This document shows, piece after piece, positions 19,061 through 26,877 of a DNA stretch of 64,000 nucleotides (positions are counted from its first letter, which is position 1; each line of letters starts with the position of its first letter). Location: positions 62,001 through 126,000 of the forward strand of contig JBMNFB010000001.1 in assembly GCA_050949085.1 (NCBI GenBank). Reading direction: 5' to 3'. The stretch comes from JBMNFB01 sp050949085. GTDB taxonomy: Bacteria; Bacillota; UBA994; UBA5500. The notes below the pieces were generated by a model. The model was not told the origin of the DNA. It made no database searches and worked only from the letters and a program-made list of their open reading frames with translations. The translations under genes and the position numbers were made by a program.

Positions 19061-19210
19061 GTCTCTCATCTAGCCTTTAGCCTCAGCCTCTGGCTTCCGG
19101 AGTCCGATCTTACATCCCTCAGAGCGCCAGAACCAACTGGCGGTCATGCCCCCTGCTCAGGATTCCGTATCCCAGCTTCCGATTTCCAACCTCCAGCCTC
19201 CCATCTGTTG
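19060..19210. repeat. Degenerate pyrimidine-rich intergenic repeat block
   Basis: Successive imperfect units such as TAGTCTCTC, TAGCCTTTAG, CCTCAGCCTC, GGCTTCCGG, CAGCTTCCGATTTCC and AACCTCCAGCCTCC. The units are too variable for a CRISPR or simple tandem repeat, but clearly the same vocabulary as at 225-275 and 15661-15690. Confidence 0.55.
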
Positions 19211-19343
19211 CCTTTAACACCAATGTCTAGGCGACGCAGGTAGTTGACGCAAAAATGAACGGCAGGAACCGTCCCTGGCGCTCAGGTTTTTTCCCGTTTT
19301 TATCGCTCTATGTATTGCTATCCGCCGCTTCTTGGTCATATAA

Positions 19344-19376
19344 TTGACACTATAAATTATTAAGGCTATTAACCTT
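19344..19376 (+). promoter_or_regulatory. Promoter with overlapping MarR operator candidate (cassette copy 1)
   Basis: TTGACA at 19344-19349, 17-base spacer, TATTAA at 19367-19372. The -10 lies inside an imperfect palindrome, AAGGCTATTAACCTT (19362-19376, 12 of 15 positions symmetric). This fits autorepression by the MarR protein starting at 19394. Confidence 0.5.
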
Positions 19377-19393
19377 TGCAAGGGGGATGTGGC

Positions 19394-19825
19394 ATGGAGC
19401 TTACGGGCCTGCGCGACGAACTGATGGAGGCTCTGGCCAGCATGTATGAGCAAGAGGCCTTTGGGGGCCCTCACCGAGTTTTTGCAGGGAGAGCTGCGCG
19501 TTCTCTTCTATCTCTCCCTCCATCGCCAGCGCGAGGTCTATCCCTCGCTGCTCAGCGAGAAGCTGCATGTTTCCCGGCCCCGCATCACCGCCGCGCTGGC
19601 CGCCCTGCGTGCCAAGGGCTATGTGAGGGCACGCGCGTCTCCGAGAAGGATCGCCGCCGCATGCAGGTGCAGATCACCGAGAGCGGCGCCGCCTACCTCC
19701 GCTCCAAGCAGGAGAAGGTGGAGGAATACTTCAACCGCCTGGTGGAGGGGCTGGGGGAGGAGAACGTGCGCGATCTGATCCGCCTGATCCATCTTAGCAA
19801 CCAGATCATCAGCCGCGAGGAGTGA
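19394..19825 (+). CDS. MarR-family regulator, two compensating frameshifts
   Basis: About 143 residues when corrected, matching copy 2 (56797) almost residue for residue: helix GELRVLFYLSLHR, winged helix with LHVSRPRITAALAALRAKGYV, and the wing segment EKDRRRMQVQITESG. The frame is lost in the GGGGG run at ~19461-19465 and regained near 19627, so net length is preserved. Sequence error is the likely cause. It probably represses its own cassette through the palindrome over the -10. The ATPase follows six bases after the stop. Confidence 0.82.
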   Translation: MELTGLRDELMEALASMYEQEAFGGPHRVFAGRAARSLLSLPPSPARGLSLAAQREAACFPAPHHRRAGRPACQGLCEGTRVSEKDRRRMQVQITESGAAYLRSKQEKVEEYFNRLVEGLGEENVRDLIRLIHLSNQIISREE

Positions 19826-19831
19826 GATGGG

Positions 19832-20542
19832 ATGAGCAAGAAGGATTTCGTCCTCTTTCAGGATGTGTATAAGTACTACCAGATGGGCGAGCAGACCATC
19901 ACCGCCGCCAATGGCGTCAGCTTCAGCATCGATCGGGGCGAGTTCTGCGTCATCGTCGGCCCCAGCGGTGCCGGCAAGACCACCGTCCTCAACATGCTGG
20001 GCGGCATGGATTCCTGCGACAGCGGGCTGATCCGCCTGGACGATCTGGAGGTGAGCAATCTCAACGAGCGCCAGCTCACCGACTATCGCCGCTACGACGT
20101 CGGCTTCGTCTTCCAGTTCTACAACCTGGTGCAGAACCTGACGGCGCTGGAAAACGTGGAGCTGGCTTCCGAGATTTGCCGCCACCCCTTAGACCCGCGG
20201 GAGGTGCTGGAGCAGGTGGGCCTCAAGGACCGCATGGACAACTTCCCCGCCCAGCTTTCCGGCGGGGAACAGCAGCGGGTGGCCATCGCCCGGGCCCTGG
20301 CCAAGAACCCGAAGATCCTGCTCTGCGACGAGCCCACCGGTGCCCTGGATTACAGCACTGGGAAGAATATCCTGAAGCTCCTGCAGGATACCTGCCGCCA
20401 GATGGGCAAGACCGTCGTCGTCATCACCCATAACCTGGCCATCACCCAGATGGCCGATCGCGTCATCCATATCCGCAACGGCCAGGTGTCGAAGATGGAG
20501 ATCAACCCGGAGCCGCTGCCGGTGGAAAGGATTGAGTGGTAG
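19832..20542 (+). CDS. ABC transporter ATPase, LolD/MacB type (cassette copy 1)
   Basis: A 236-residue ATPase: Walker A GPSGAGKTT (about residue 44), Q-loop FQFYNLVQNLTALENVELA, signature LSGGEQQRVAIARAL, Walker B ILLCDEPTGALD, and the switch histidine in VITHNLAITQ. The LTALENVELA pattern is typical of ATPases pairing with FtsX/MacB permeases. The permease begins one base after its stop. Such systems work as mechanotransmitters or export drugs and peptides. Confidence 0.93.
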   Translation: MSKKDFVLFQDVYKYYQMGEQTITAANGVSFSIDRGEFCVIVGPSGAGKTTVLNMLGGMDSCDSGLIRLDDLEVSNLNERQLTDYRRYDVGFVFQFYNLVQNLTALENVELASEICRHPLDPREVLEQVGLKDRMDNFPAQLSGGEQQRVAIARALAKNPKILLCDEPTGALDYSTGKNILKLLQDTCRQMGKTVVVITHNLAITQMADRVIHIRNGQVSKMEINPEPLPVERIEW

Positions 20543-20543
20543 C

Positions 20544-23500
20544 GTGAGCTGGGCTTATGTAAAAAGCATCCTCCGCGCCGTGCGCCAGAACCTGGGCCGC
20601 TTCCTGGCCATCTTCGGCATTATCACCCTGGGTGTCGGCTTTGTGGCCGGGCTCTGGGCAACCACGCCGGACATGCGCTATTCGTTGAGCAACCATTTTG
20701 CCAGCCAGAACGCCGCCGACGTCTTTATCAAGGCCACCGTGGGGCTGACTGAAGATGACCTGGCCGTCGTGGCCGCGCTGCCCAGCGTGGAGCAGCTGCT
20801 GCCGACGCGCTTGCTGGATGCGGTGCTCCTGACCGATGAGCAGGAGGTGCTCACGGCCCGGATCTTCGGGCTGCCCTGGACCGACCATACCGGCGACAAT
20901 CCGGCAGCCATCAACCGCCTGGAGCTGCTGGCCGGCCGCTGGCCGGAGGCGCCGGACGAATGCCTGATGGAGCGGGGCTACGGCGCCCTGACCGAGCTGC
21001 CGCTAGGCAGCACCCTACGCATCTCACCCGATGATAACCAAAGCGTGGACGATACATATGCCATCCAGGAATTCAGCGTGGTGGGCATCGTGCGCCATCC
21101 CTTCCATTTTTCCATCGAGCGCGAGCCCACCAACGTCGGTGCCGGCTATCTGGATGCCGTCATCTATGTGGCGGAGAGCTGCTTTGCCCTGGATGTCTAC
21201 ACCGATTTCTACCTGACGCTGCGCGGCTCCCGCGCCCTCACCGTCCTCACCGATGAATATGAGGCGCTGATCGACCAGGCGGTGGCCGAGCTGGAGCAGC
21301 TGGGCGAGCAGCGGTCGGCGATCCGCCATCAGGAGATCATGCGCCAGGGGCAGGATAAGCTGGCGGAGGCGCGGGCAGAACTGGCCGACGCCCGCCGCCA
21401 GGCGGAGGAGGAGCTGGCCCAGGCCTGGCAGGAGATCGAGGACGGCTGGCAGCAGCTTAAGGAAGCGCGGGAGCAGCTAGACGCCGGCTGGGCTGAGCTG
21501 GCCGCCGGGCGCGAGAGGCTGGAGCAGGAGCGGGCTGCCGGCGAGGCGGAGATCGCGCAGGCTGAACTGGATCTGGCCGCGGCGCGGCAAGAGCTGCTGG
21601 ATGGCGAGCGCCAGCTGGCTGCGGCCGAGCAGGAGCTGGCGGCAGGGCAGGAGCAGTGGGACGCCGCCTGGGCCGAGCTTCAGGCGGGCGAGGCCGAACT
21701 GCAGGCGGCGAAGCAGCAGTTTGACGCCGGCGAAGCCCAGTATCGGGAGGGGCTGCGGCAGCTGGAGGCGGCGGAGCGTGAGCTGGCAGAGGGCGAGCGG
21801 CAGCTGGCCGCCGCCCGGGCCCAGCTGGAAGCGGGGGAGGCGGAGCTGAGGGAGGGCCGCCGCCAGGTGGCGGCCTACCGGGCCCGCTTCGAAGAGCCGC
21901 TGGCTCCCCTGCTGGCGGCCTTGCGCGAGGCAGGGCTTCCCTATTCCAGCGTGGACGACCTCTTTCAGCTGCTGGAAGAGGATCCGCGCCTGCAGCGTAG
22001 CGTAGACGGCGTGCTGCAGGGCATCCGCTGGGCGCGGGAGCAGGAGCTGGACCTCCTCGAGGCCCAGCTGGAGGCCACCCGCAGCGCCATCGCCGAGCTG
22101 GAGCAGTTGCTGGCTGATATCGAAGCTGGCGAGCGCGAGCTTCCACCCGGCACGACGCTGGAAATGCTGGAGGAAACCCTGGAGCGGTTGCGCGAGCACG
22201 AGCAGCAGCTGGTCGAGGGGCGCGATCCCCTGGAAGATGAACTGGCTGAGCTTCCCGGCAGCGTGGATGAGCTGCTGGACGGCTGGCACGCCCTGCGCGA
22301 GGCCGAAGCCCAGCTGGATGCCGCCGAGGCCGAGCTGGCCGCCGGCTGGCGGGCCTATCATGAAGGCCAAGCCGAGCTGGAGAACGGGCGCGCTGCCCTG
22401 GAGGCGGGCCGGGAAGAGCTGGCCGCTGCCGGGCGGGAGCTGGAGGAGAACCGCGCCCTGCTGCAGGCGGCTTGGGCCGAGCTGGAGGAAGGACGCCAAC
22501 AGCTGGAAGCGGCGCGGCAGGAACTGGAGGACGGCTGGGCCGAGCTGGAGCGGGGAAAGGAGGAGATCTCCGCCGGCTGGGAGGCGTATTACGCTGGCCT
22601 CGAGCAGCTAGCGGAGGGGAAGGAGACCCTGGCCCGCGAGATCGCCGCCGCTGAAGAGCAGCTGGCCGAGGGCGCAGCCCAGCTGGAGCAGGGCGAGCTG
22701 GAATACGCCCAAGGGGTAGAGGAGCTGGCGGAAGGCGAGGCCGAGTATTTCCGAGCCAAGGCGGAAGTGGAGCGCCAGCTGGCTGAGGCGGAGCAGGAGA
22801 TCGTCCAGGCCGAGGCCGACCTCCTGGCCATGGGAATGCCCCAGTGGTATGTGCTGGACAAAAATGCGCTGGTCAGCTTCGCCACCTTTGCCATGAACAC
22901 CGAAAAGGTGGATGCCATCGCCACCGTTTTCCCGGCCTTCTTTCTGCTGGTGGCGGCTCTCGTCTCCCTCACCAGCATGATGCGCATGGTGGAAGAGGAG
23001 CGTGTCCTCATCGGCACCCTGAAGGCCCTGGGCTACAGCCGCCTGGCTATCATGGGGAAGTATCTCGGCTATTCCTGCCTGGCCACCGGCGCCGGCAGCC
23101 TCCTGGGGCTGATCATCGGCTTCCCCCTGGTGCCCTATCTCATCTGGGGCACCTTTGGCACCACCTATTCCTTGAACGCCTTTCGCACCCCCTTCTGGGT
23201 GCCGCTGGCGACCAAGATGACGCTCTCGGCCATCCTGCTCACCGCGCTGATCACCTATTACGCCTGCAATCAGGCGCTGAAGGAGCGGCCGGCTGCCCTG
23301 ATGCGGCCGCGTTCGCCCAGGCCTGGCCAGCGCATCCTGCTGGAGCGGATCACCTTCATCTGGCGGCGGCTGAAGTTCAGCCACAAGTCCACCGCGCGCA
23401 ACCTCTTCCGCTATAAGCGCCATTTCTTCATGACGGTGCTGGGCGTGGCCGGCTGCACCGCTCTGCTGGTCACCGGCTTTGGCCTGCGCGATACCATCCG

Positions 23501-24512
23501 CACCATCGCCGAGACCCAGTTCCAGGAGATCTTTCTCTATGACCTGCGCGTCGAGCTGCGCCGCAGCCAGCCGCCGGGCGATGACCTGCTGCGCCAGCTG
23601 GACGAGAGCAGCCTGGTGGAAGGCTATACCCTGATCCGCAGCGAGAGCGGCCTCGTCAAGGACGCCGGCGGGAAGCGCTACACCCTGGACATCTATGTCC
23701 CCACTGATCTGACTCAGCTGGATCGGTTCATCCACCTGCGGCAGCGGGTCGGCCACGCCCGGCTCGACTTCGCTGCCTACCCGGTGGTGATGACCGAGAA
23801 GCTGGCCGAAATCCTCGGGCTGAAGCCTGGCGACACCTTCCGGCTGGAAAACAGCGACGGCAAGACGGCCGAGCTGGCGCTGGCTGGCATCTGCGAAAAC
23901 TACGTGGGGAGCGCCGTTTATCTCTCGCCCGACGCTTACCGGGAGGCCTTCGGCGGCCAACCCGGCGGGCAGCGGCTGCTGGTGCAAACCGCGGAGCTCA
24001 CCGCGGCGCAGGAAGACGAACTCTCCAGCCAGCTGCTCACGCACGAGGCGGTGCTGGGCACCCAGTTCCTTTCGGGGTTCCGGCAGACCATGGATCGCCT
24101 GCTTAGTGGCATCGATTTCATGGTGCTGGTCATCATTCTGGCGGCGGGAGCCCTGGCCATGATCGTCCTCTTCAACCTGATCAACATCAACGTGGCCGAG
24201 CGGATGCGCGAGCTGGCCACCCTCCGGGTGCTGGGCTACCACCACTCCGAGGTGGAGGCCTACATCTTCCGCGAGACCACCATCCTTGCCATCATCGGCA
24301 CCCTGGCCGGGCTGCCGCTAGGCCGCTGGCTGCTGATGTATATCATCCACCAGGCTGAATCGGCCGACCTCATGTTTGGGCGCGAAATCACCAGCTGGAG
24401 CTACCTGGCGGCCGCCGCCATCACCATCCTCTTCTCCCGCCTGGTGATGCAGCTGATGAAGCGGAAGATCCGCGGCATCAACATGGCCGAATCGATGAAG
24501 GCGGTGGAATAA
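20544..24512 (+). CDS. Giant FtsX/MacB-type permease with long coiled coil (cassette copy 1)
   Basis: About 1322 residues. First membrane segment FLAIFGIITLGVGFVAGLWA (about 24-43), a MacB-like periplasmic part, then about residues 245-765 of almost pure coiled coil built on seven-residue units like LxAGxxEL. Next is an FtsX domain (FPAFFLLVAALVSLTSMMRM onward), a second periplasmic module and a last FtsX domain ending in MAESMKAVE. GTG 20544 is preferred to the upstream TTG because it follows the ATPase stop directly and matches copy 2. FtsX permeases of this layout couple cytoplasmic ATP hydrolysis to work outside the membrane. Cargo or target unknown. Confidence 0.9.
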   Translation: MSWAYVKSILRAVRQNLGRFLAIFGIITLGVGFVAGLWATTPDMRYSLSNHFASQNAADVFIKATVGLTEDDLAVVAALPSVEQLLPTRLLDAVLLTDEQEVLTARIFGLPWTDHTGDNPAAINRLELLAGRWPEAPDECLMERGYGALTELPLGSTLRISPDDNQSVDDTYAIQEFSVVGIVRHPFHFSIEREPTNVGAGYLDAVIYVAESCFALDVYTDFYLTLRGSRALTVLTDEYEALIDQAVAELEQLGEQRSAIRHQEIMRQGQDKLAEARAELADARRQAEEELAQAWQEIEDGWQQLKEAREQLDAGWAELAAGRERLEQERAAGEAEIAQAELDLAAARQELLDGERQLAAAEQELAAGQEQWDAAWAELQAGEAELQAAKQQFDAGEAQYREGLRQLEAAERELAEGERQLAAARAQLEAGEAELREGRRQVAAYRARFEEPLAPLLAALREAGLPYSSVDDLFQLLEEDPRLQRSVDGVLQGIRWAREQELDLLEAQLEATRSAIAELEQLLADIEAGERELPPGTTLEMLEETLERLREHEQQLVEGRDPLEDELAELPGSVDELLDGWHALREAEAQLDAAEAELAAGWRAYHEGQAELENGRAALEAGREELAAAGRELEENRALLQAAWAELEEGRQQLEAARQELEDGWAELERGKEEISAGWEAYYAGLEQLAEGKETLAREIAAAEEQLAEGAAQLEQGELEYAQGVEELAEGEAEYFRAKAEVERQLAEAEQEIVQAEADLLAMGMPQWYVLDKNALVSFATFAMNTEKVDAIATVFPAFFLLVAALVSLTSMMRMVEEERVLIGTLKALGYSRLAIMGKYLGYSCLATGAGSLLGLIIGFPLVPYLIWGTFGTTYSLNAFRTPFWVPLATKMTLSAILLTALITYYACNQALKERPAALMRPRSPRPGQRILLERITFIWRRLKFSHKSTARNLFRYKRHFFMTVLGVAGCTALLVTGFGLRDTIRTIAETQFQEIFLYDLRVELRRSQPPGDDLLRQLDESSLVEGYTLIRSESGLVKDAGGKRYTLDIYVPTDLTQLDRFIHLRQRVGHARLDFAAYPVVMTEKLAEILGLKPGDTFRLENSDGKTAELALAGICENYVGSAVYLSPDAYREAFGGQPGGQRLLVQTAELTAAQEDELSSQLLTHEAVLGTQFLSGFRQTMDRLLSGIDFMVLVIILAAGALAMIVLFNLININVAERMRELATLRVLGYHHSEVEAYIFRETTILAIIGTLAGLPLGRWLLMYIIHQAESADLMFGREITSWSYLAAAAITILFSRLVMQLMKRKIRGINMAESMKAVE

Positions 24513-24695
24513 GGTTCATCCCCTCTCTGCTGCACGGCATCGCGCCAGCGGGGAGGCGATATTGCTTTCACCGTCGAATTGTCAAAAGAAGCAGAGGTGA
24601 GCCGGGTGGCCATCTGGCGCGCAGCTGGCTGGCTATCGCTCACCCCTGGTAAGCTATCACCGAGAGACGACCCAGCCAGTGGGGAGGGAGAAGGA

Positions 24696-25610
24696 ATGCG
24701 CATCTACGTTAGGCTCACCGATAGAGCTTGGTTTTCCCGGCTGCGCCAGCTGGCGCCCGCCGAGGCCAGCTTCTGGCAGATCGATACCCGCCAGTTTCAT
24801 GCCATTGCGCCGGGCGAGCTGTTTCTGTTCAAACTCCACTCACCTGAGAACTACATCGTCGGTGGCGGCGTCTTCGCCGAACAGCACCTGCTGCCGGCTT
24901 CCCTGGCCTGGTCCGCCTTCGGCCCGACCAGCGGCGCCGACGACTTCCCGAGTTTCCTGCAGCAGATCCACCGCCAGCGCGGCACCAACCGCCAGGATGA
25001 GCCCGATCCAGAGATCTCTGTTCTGGTTCTGGTGCAGCCCTTCTTCCTTGAGGAAGACGACTGGATTCCCGTCCCTGCCGACTGGGCACCCCAGACCGCC
25101 CAGGGGCGGATTTACGATACCACCAGCAGTCCAGGGCGCGAGCTCTATGCGCAGGTGCGCCAGACCCTGATCCGCCGCCGGCTGCGCAAACGCCGCTATT
25201 TCCGCCGCTTCCAGGCTCCTGCCATCACCGCCGCCGATTTCAGTCTCGGCATGTTAAACGTGCGAGTGTTTGACACCTACCACCGCCGCTGCGCCATCAC
25301 CGGCGCCGCTGCCCTGCCGGTGCTGCAGGCGATCCAGATCCAGCCTTCCTCCGCCGGCGGGCCGCTTATGATCAGCAACGGCCTCGTGCTGCGGCAGGAT
25401 CTCGGCACCCTCTTCCAGCAAGGGTATCTCACCATCAGCGATGAGAGGCTGGTGCAGGTCAGCCCGCGCCTGGAAGCCGACCTGGCCGGGGCCGGCCATT
25501 ACGCTGCCCTGCACGGCCAGCGGCTCGTCACCCTGCCCGATTCCCTGCTGGAGTGGCCGGGGCGCGAACGCCTGCGCCGGCATCGAGAGAACGTCTATCT
25601 TCAGGGCTAA
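24696..25610 (+). CDS. HNH_2-type protein with lost catalytic histidines (cassette copy 1)
   Basis: A 304-residue protein with an N-terminal domain typical of HNH_2 putative restriction endonucleases (PGELFLFKLHSPENYIVGGG, residues ~39-58). The C-terminal HNH_2 fold is recognised by RCAITG (198-203) and SNGLVLRQDLGTLF (227-240). The family normally has an A-H-I/H-I pair before P and a histidine in D-(I/L)-H-x-L-F. Here these are QAIQI (211-215) and DLGTLF, so the metal-binding histidines are absent. A DNA-binding or regulatory role, or a dead nuclease, is inferred. ATG 24696 follows GGAGGGAGAAGGA. It is the last gene of the cassette. Confidence 0.78.
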   Translation: MRIYVRLTDRAWFSRLRQLAPAEASFWQIDTRQFHAIAPGELFLFKLHSPENYIVGGGVFAEQHLLPASLAWSAFGPTSGADDFPSFLQQIHRQRGTNRQDEPDPEISVLVLVQPFFLEEDDWIPVPADWAPQTAQGRIYDTTSSPGRELYAQVRQTLIRRRLRKRRYFRRFQAPAITAADFSLGMLNVRVFDTYHRRCAITGAAALPVLQAIQIQPSSAGGPLMISNGLVLRQDLGTLFQQGYLTISDERLVQVSPRLEADLAGAGHYAALHGQRLVTLPDSLLEWPGRERLRRHRENVYLQG

Positions 25611-25650
25611 GATAATGATAGAGAAAACATAAGAATGGATGGTGCTAACT

Positions 25651-26694
25651 ATGGCTATTTGGCTAGTGCGTGCGGGCCGGCACGGCGAATATGAGCAGAA
25701 GTTTATTCAGGAAAACCGGGTCTATGTGACCTGGGAAAACCTCAACCTCAACCTGCGCCAGCTGGGCCAGCGGGCCGAACTGGTGGAGAGGATGAAGGGA
25801 ATCTATTCAGACGCCAAGCATCGGACCATCCTCAACTGGTCCAGCCAGGTCTGGCCCTTTGCCCATGAGATGCAGCCGGGCGATCTGATCATTCTCCCGC
25901 TCAAGTCGCAGCCGGCCATTCAGGTCGGCGAGATTACCAGCGACTATCACTATCAGCCAGCCGGGCCCGACCCGTTTTACCACTGGCGCTCAGTGCAATG
26001 GGTGGGCGAGGCGATTCCCCGCAGCAACTTTGGCCAGGACCTGCTCTATTCCTTCGGGGCCTTCATGACCATCTGCCGCATTCAGCGCAACAACGCAGAA
26101 GAACGCATCACTGCCATGCGCCTGGGCGGCTGGAGACCAGAGTCGCTCGCCAGCGTCAGCAGTTCAGAACCCTCCGTTGCAGAGCAGACGGAAGATGCGG
26201 CTGAAAGGGTAGATCTGGAAGCGCTGGCTCAGGACCAGATCGCCCAGCTGATCGCTGCCCGATTCAAGGGACACGGCCTGACCCGACTGGTGGAAGCCAT
26301 TCTCAAGGCGCAGGGCTACGTTACCTATCCCAGCCCCGAGGGCCCCGATGGCGGTGTCGACATCCTGGCTGGGGCTGGCCCCTTTGGCTTCGGCAATCCC
26401 CGCCTGTGTGTGGAAGTCAAGTCGGGTGATATTCCCGTCGACCGGCCTACTGTCGACAAGCTGCTGGGCGCGGTGACCAAGTTCGGTGCCCAGGAGGGCC
26501 TGTTCATCTCCTGGAGTGGCTACAAGACCAACGTGCGCAAAGAACTGGCCAACAGCTTCTTTCGGGTGCGCCTCTGGTCGCGGAAGGAACTGCTGGAGGC
26601 CCTCTTTGCCAACTACGACCGCCTGGACGATGACATCAAGGCTGAGCTGCCGCTGAAACGGATCTGGACCGTGGCCATGCAGGCGGACGAATAG
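25651..26694 (+). CDS. Mrr-like restriction endonuclease with N-terminal EVE-like domain
   Basis: A 347-residue protein. The N-terminal half (MAIWLVRAGRHGEYE, VYVTWENL, PGDLIILPLKSQPAIQVGEI) resembles the EVE/PUA-like domain that often reads modified bases. The C-terminal half is a Mrr_cat PD-(D/E)xK nuclease: GYVTYPSPEGPDGGVDILAG supplies the aspartate and LCVEVKSGD the ExK. I choose ATG 25651 because family members start at this VRAGRHGE region. It would cleave modified or foreign DNA, in keeping with the defence genes that follow. Confidence 0.85.
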   Translation: MAIWLVRAGRHGEYEQKFIQENRVYVTWENLNLNLRQLGQRAELVERMKGIYSDAKHRTILNWSSQVWPFAHEMQPGDLIILPLKSQPAIQVGEITSDYHYQPAGPDPFYHWRSVQWVGEAIPRSNFGQDLLYSFGAFMTICRIQRNNAEERITAMRLGGWRPESLASVSSSEPSVAEQTEDAAERVDLEALAQDQIAQLIAARFKGHGLTRLVEAILKAQGYVTYPSPEGPDGGVDILAGAGPFGFGNPRLCVEVKSGDIPVDRPTVDKLLGAVTKFGAQEGLFISWSGYKTNVRKELANSFFRVRLWSRKELLEALFANYDRLDDDIKAELPLKRIWTVAMQADE

Positions 26695-26877
26695 GGATGG
26701 ATGAATCCCCCCTGCGGCTAGCACAAAGCTTGATACCTTGATGCTGGAGACATCGATGCGCCAGAAGGGGTATGCCCTGGCTTAGGCGCTTGTGCCAGTG
26801 CGACAGCCCCGTTATTACAAGGAAAACCTCCTCACTTATAGAAGTATTCAGACGAGAAGCTGAAGAGGGGGATGACC

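Larger units (their letters stand above)
19005..19393. other. Gene-free stretch: terminator, repeats and MarR promoter
   Basis: 389 bases between the radical SAM gene and the MarR gene. They hold GAGGTTAGAGGTTAC words, a strong terminator, about 145 bases of degenerate pyrimidine-rich repeat, and an AT-rich promoter/operator in the last 60 bases. Confidence 0.65.
19394..25610 (+). repeat. Duplicated four-gene cassette, copy 1
   Basis: Gene order MarR, ABC ATPase, giant FtsX permease and degenerate HNH_2 protein, same order and strand as copy 2 at 56797-62953. Homology is high at protein level along the whole cassette but the DNA has diverged, so this is an old duplication or paralogous acquisition. 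Confidence 0.85.

Noticed and set aside
19060..19210. CRISPR array
   Set aside because: Units vary in length and sequence and there are no constant repeats with unique spacers; no cas genes are present.
22608..24245. Minus-strand open frame of ~545 codons inside the first giant permease
   Set aside because: Low-complexity composition opposite a clear FtsX permease; an equivalent shadow exists in copy 2. It is a by-product of codon bias.
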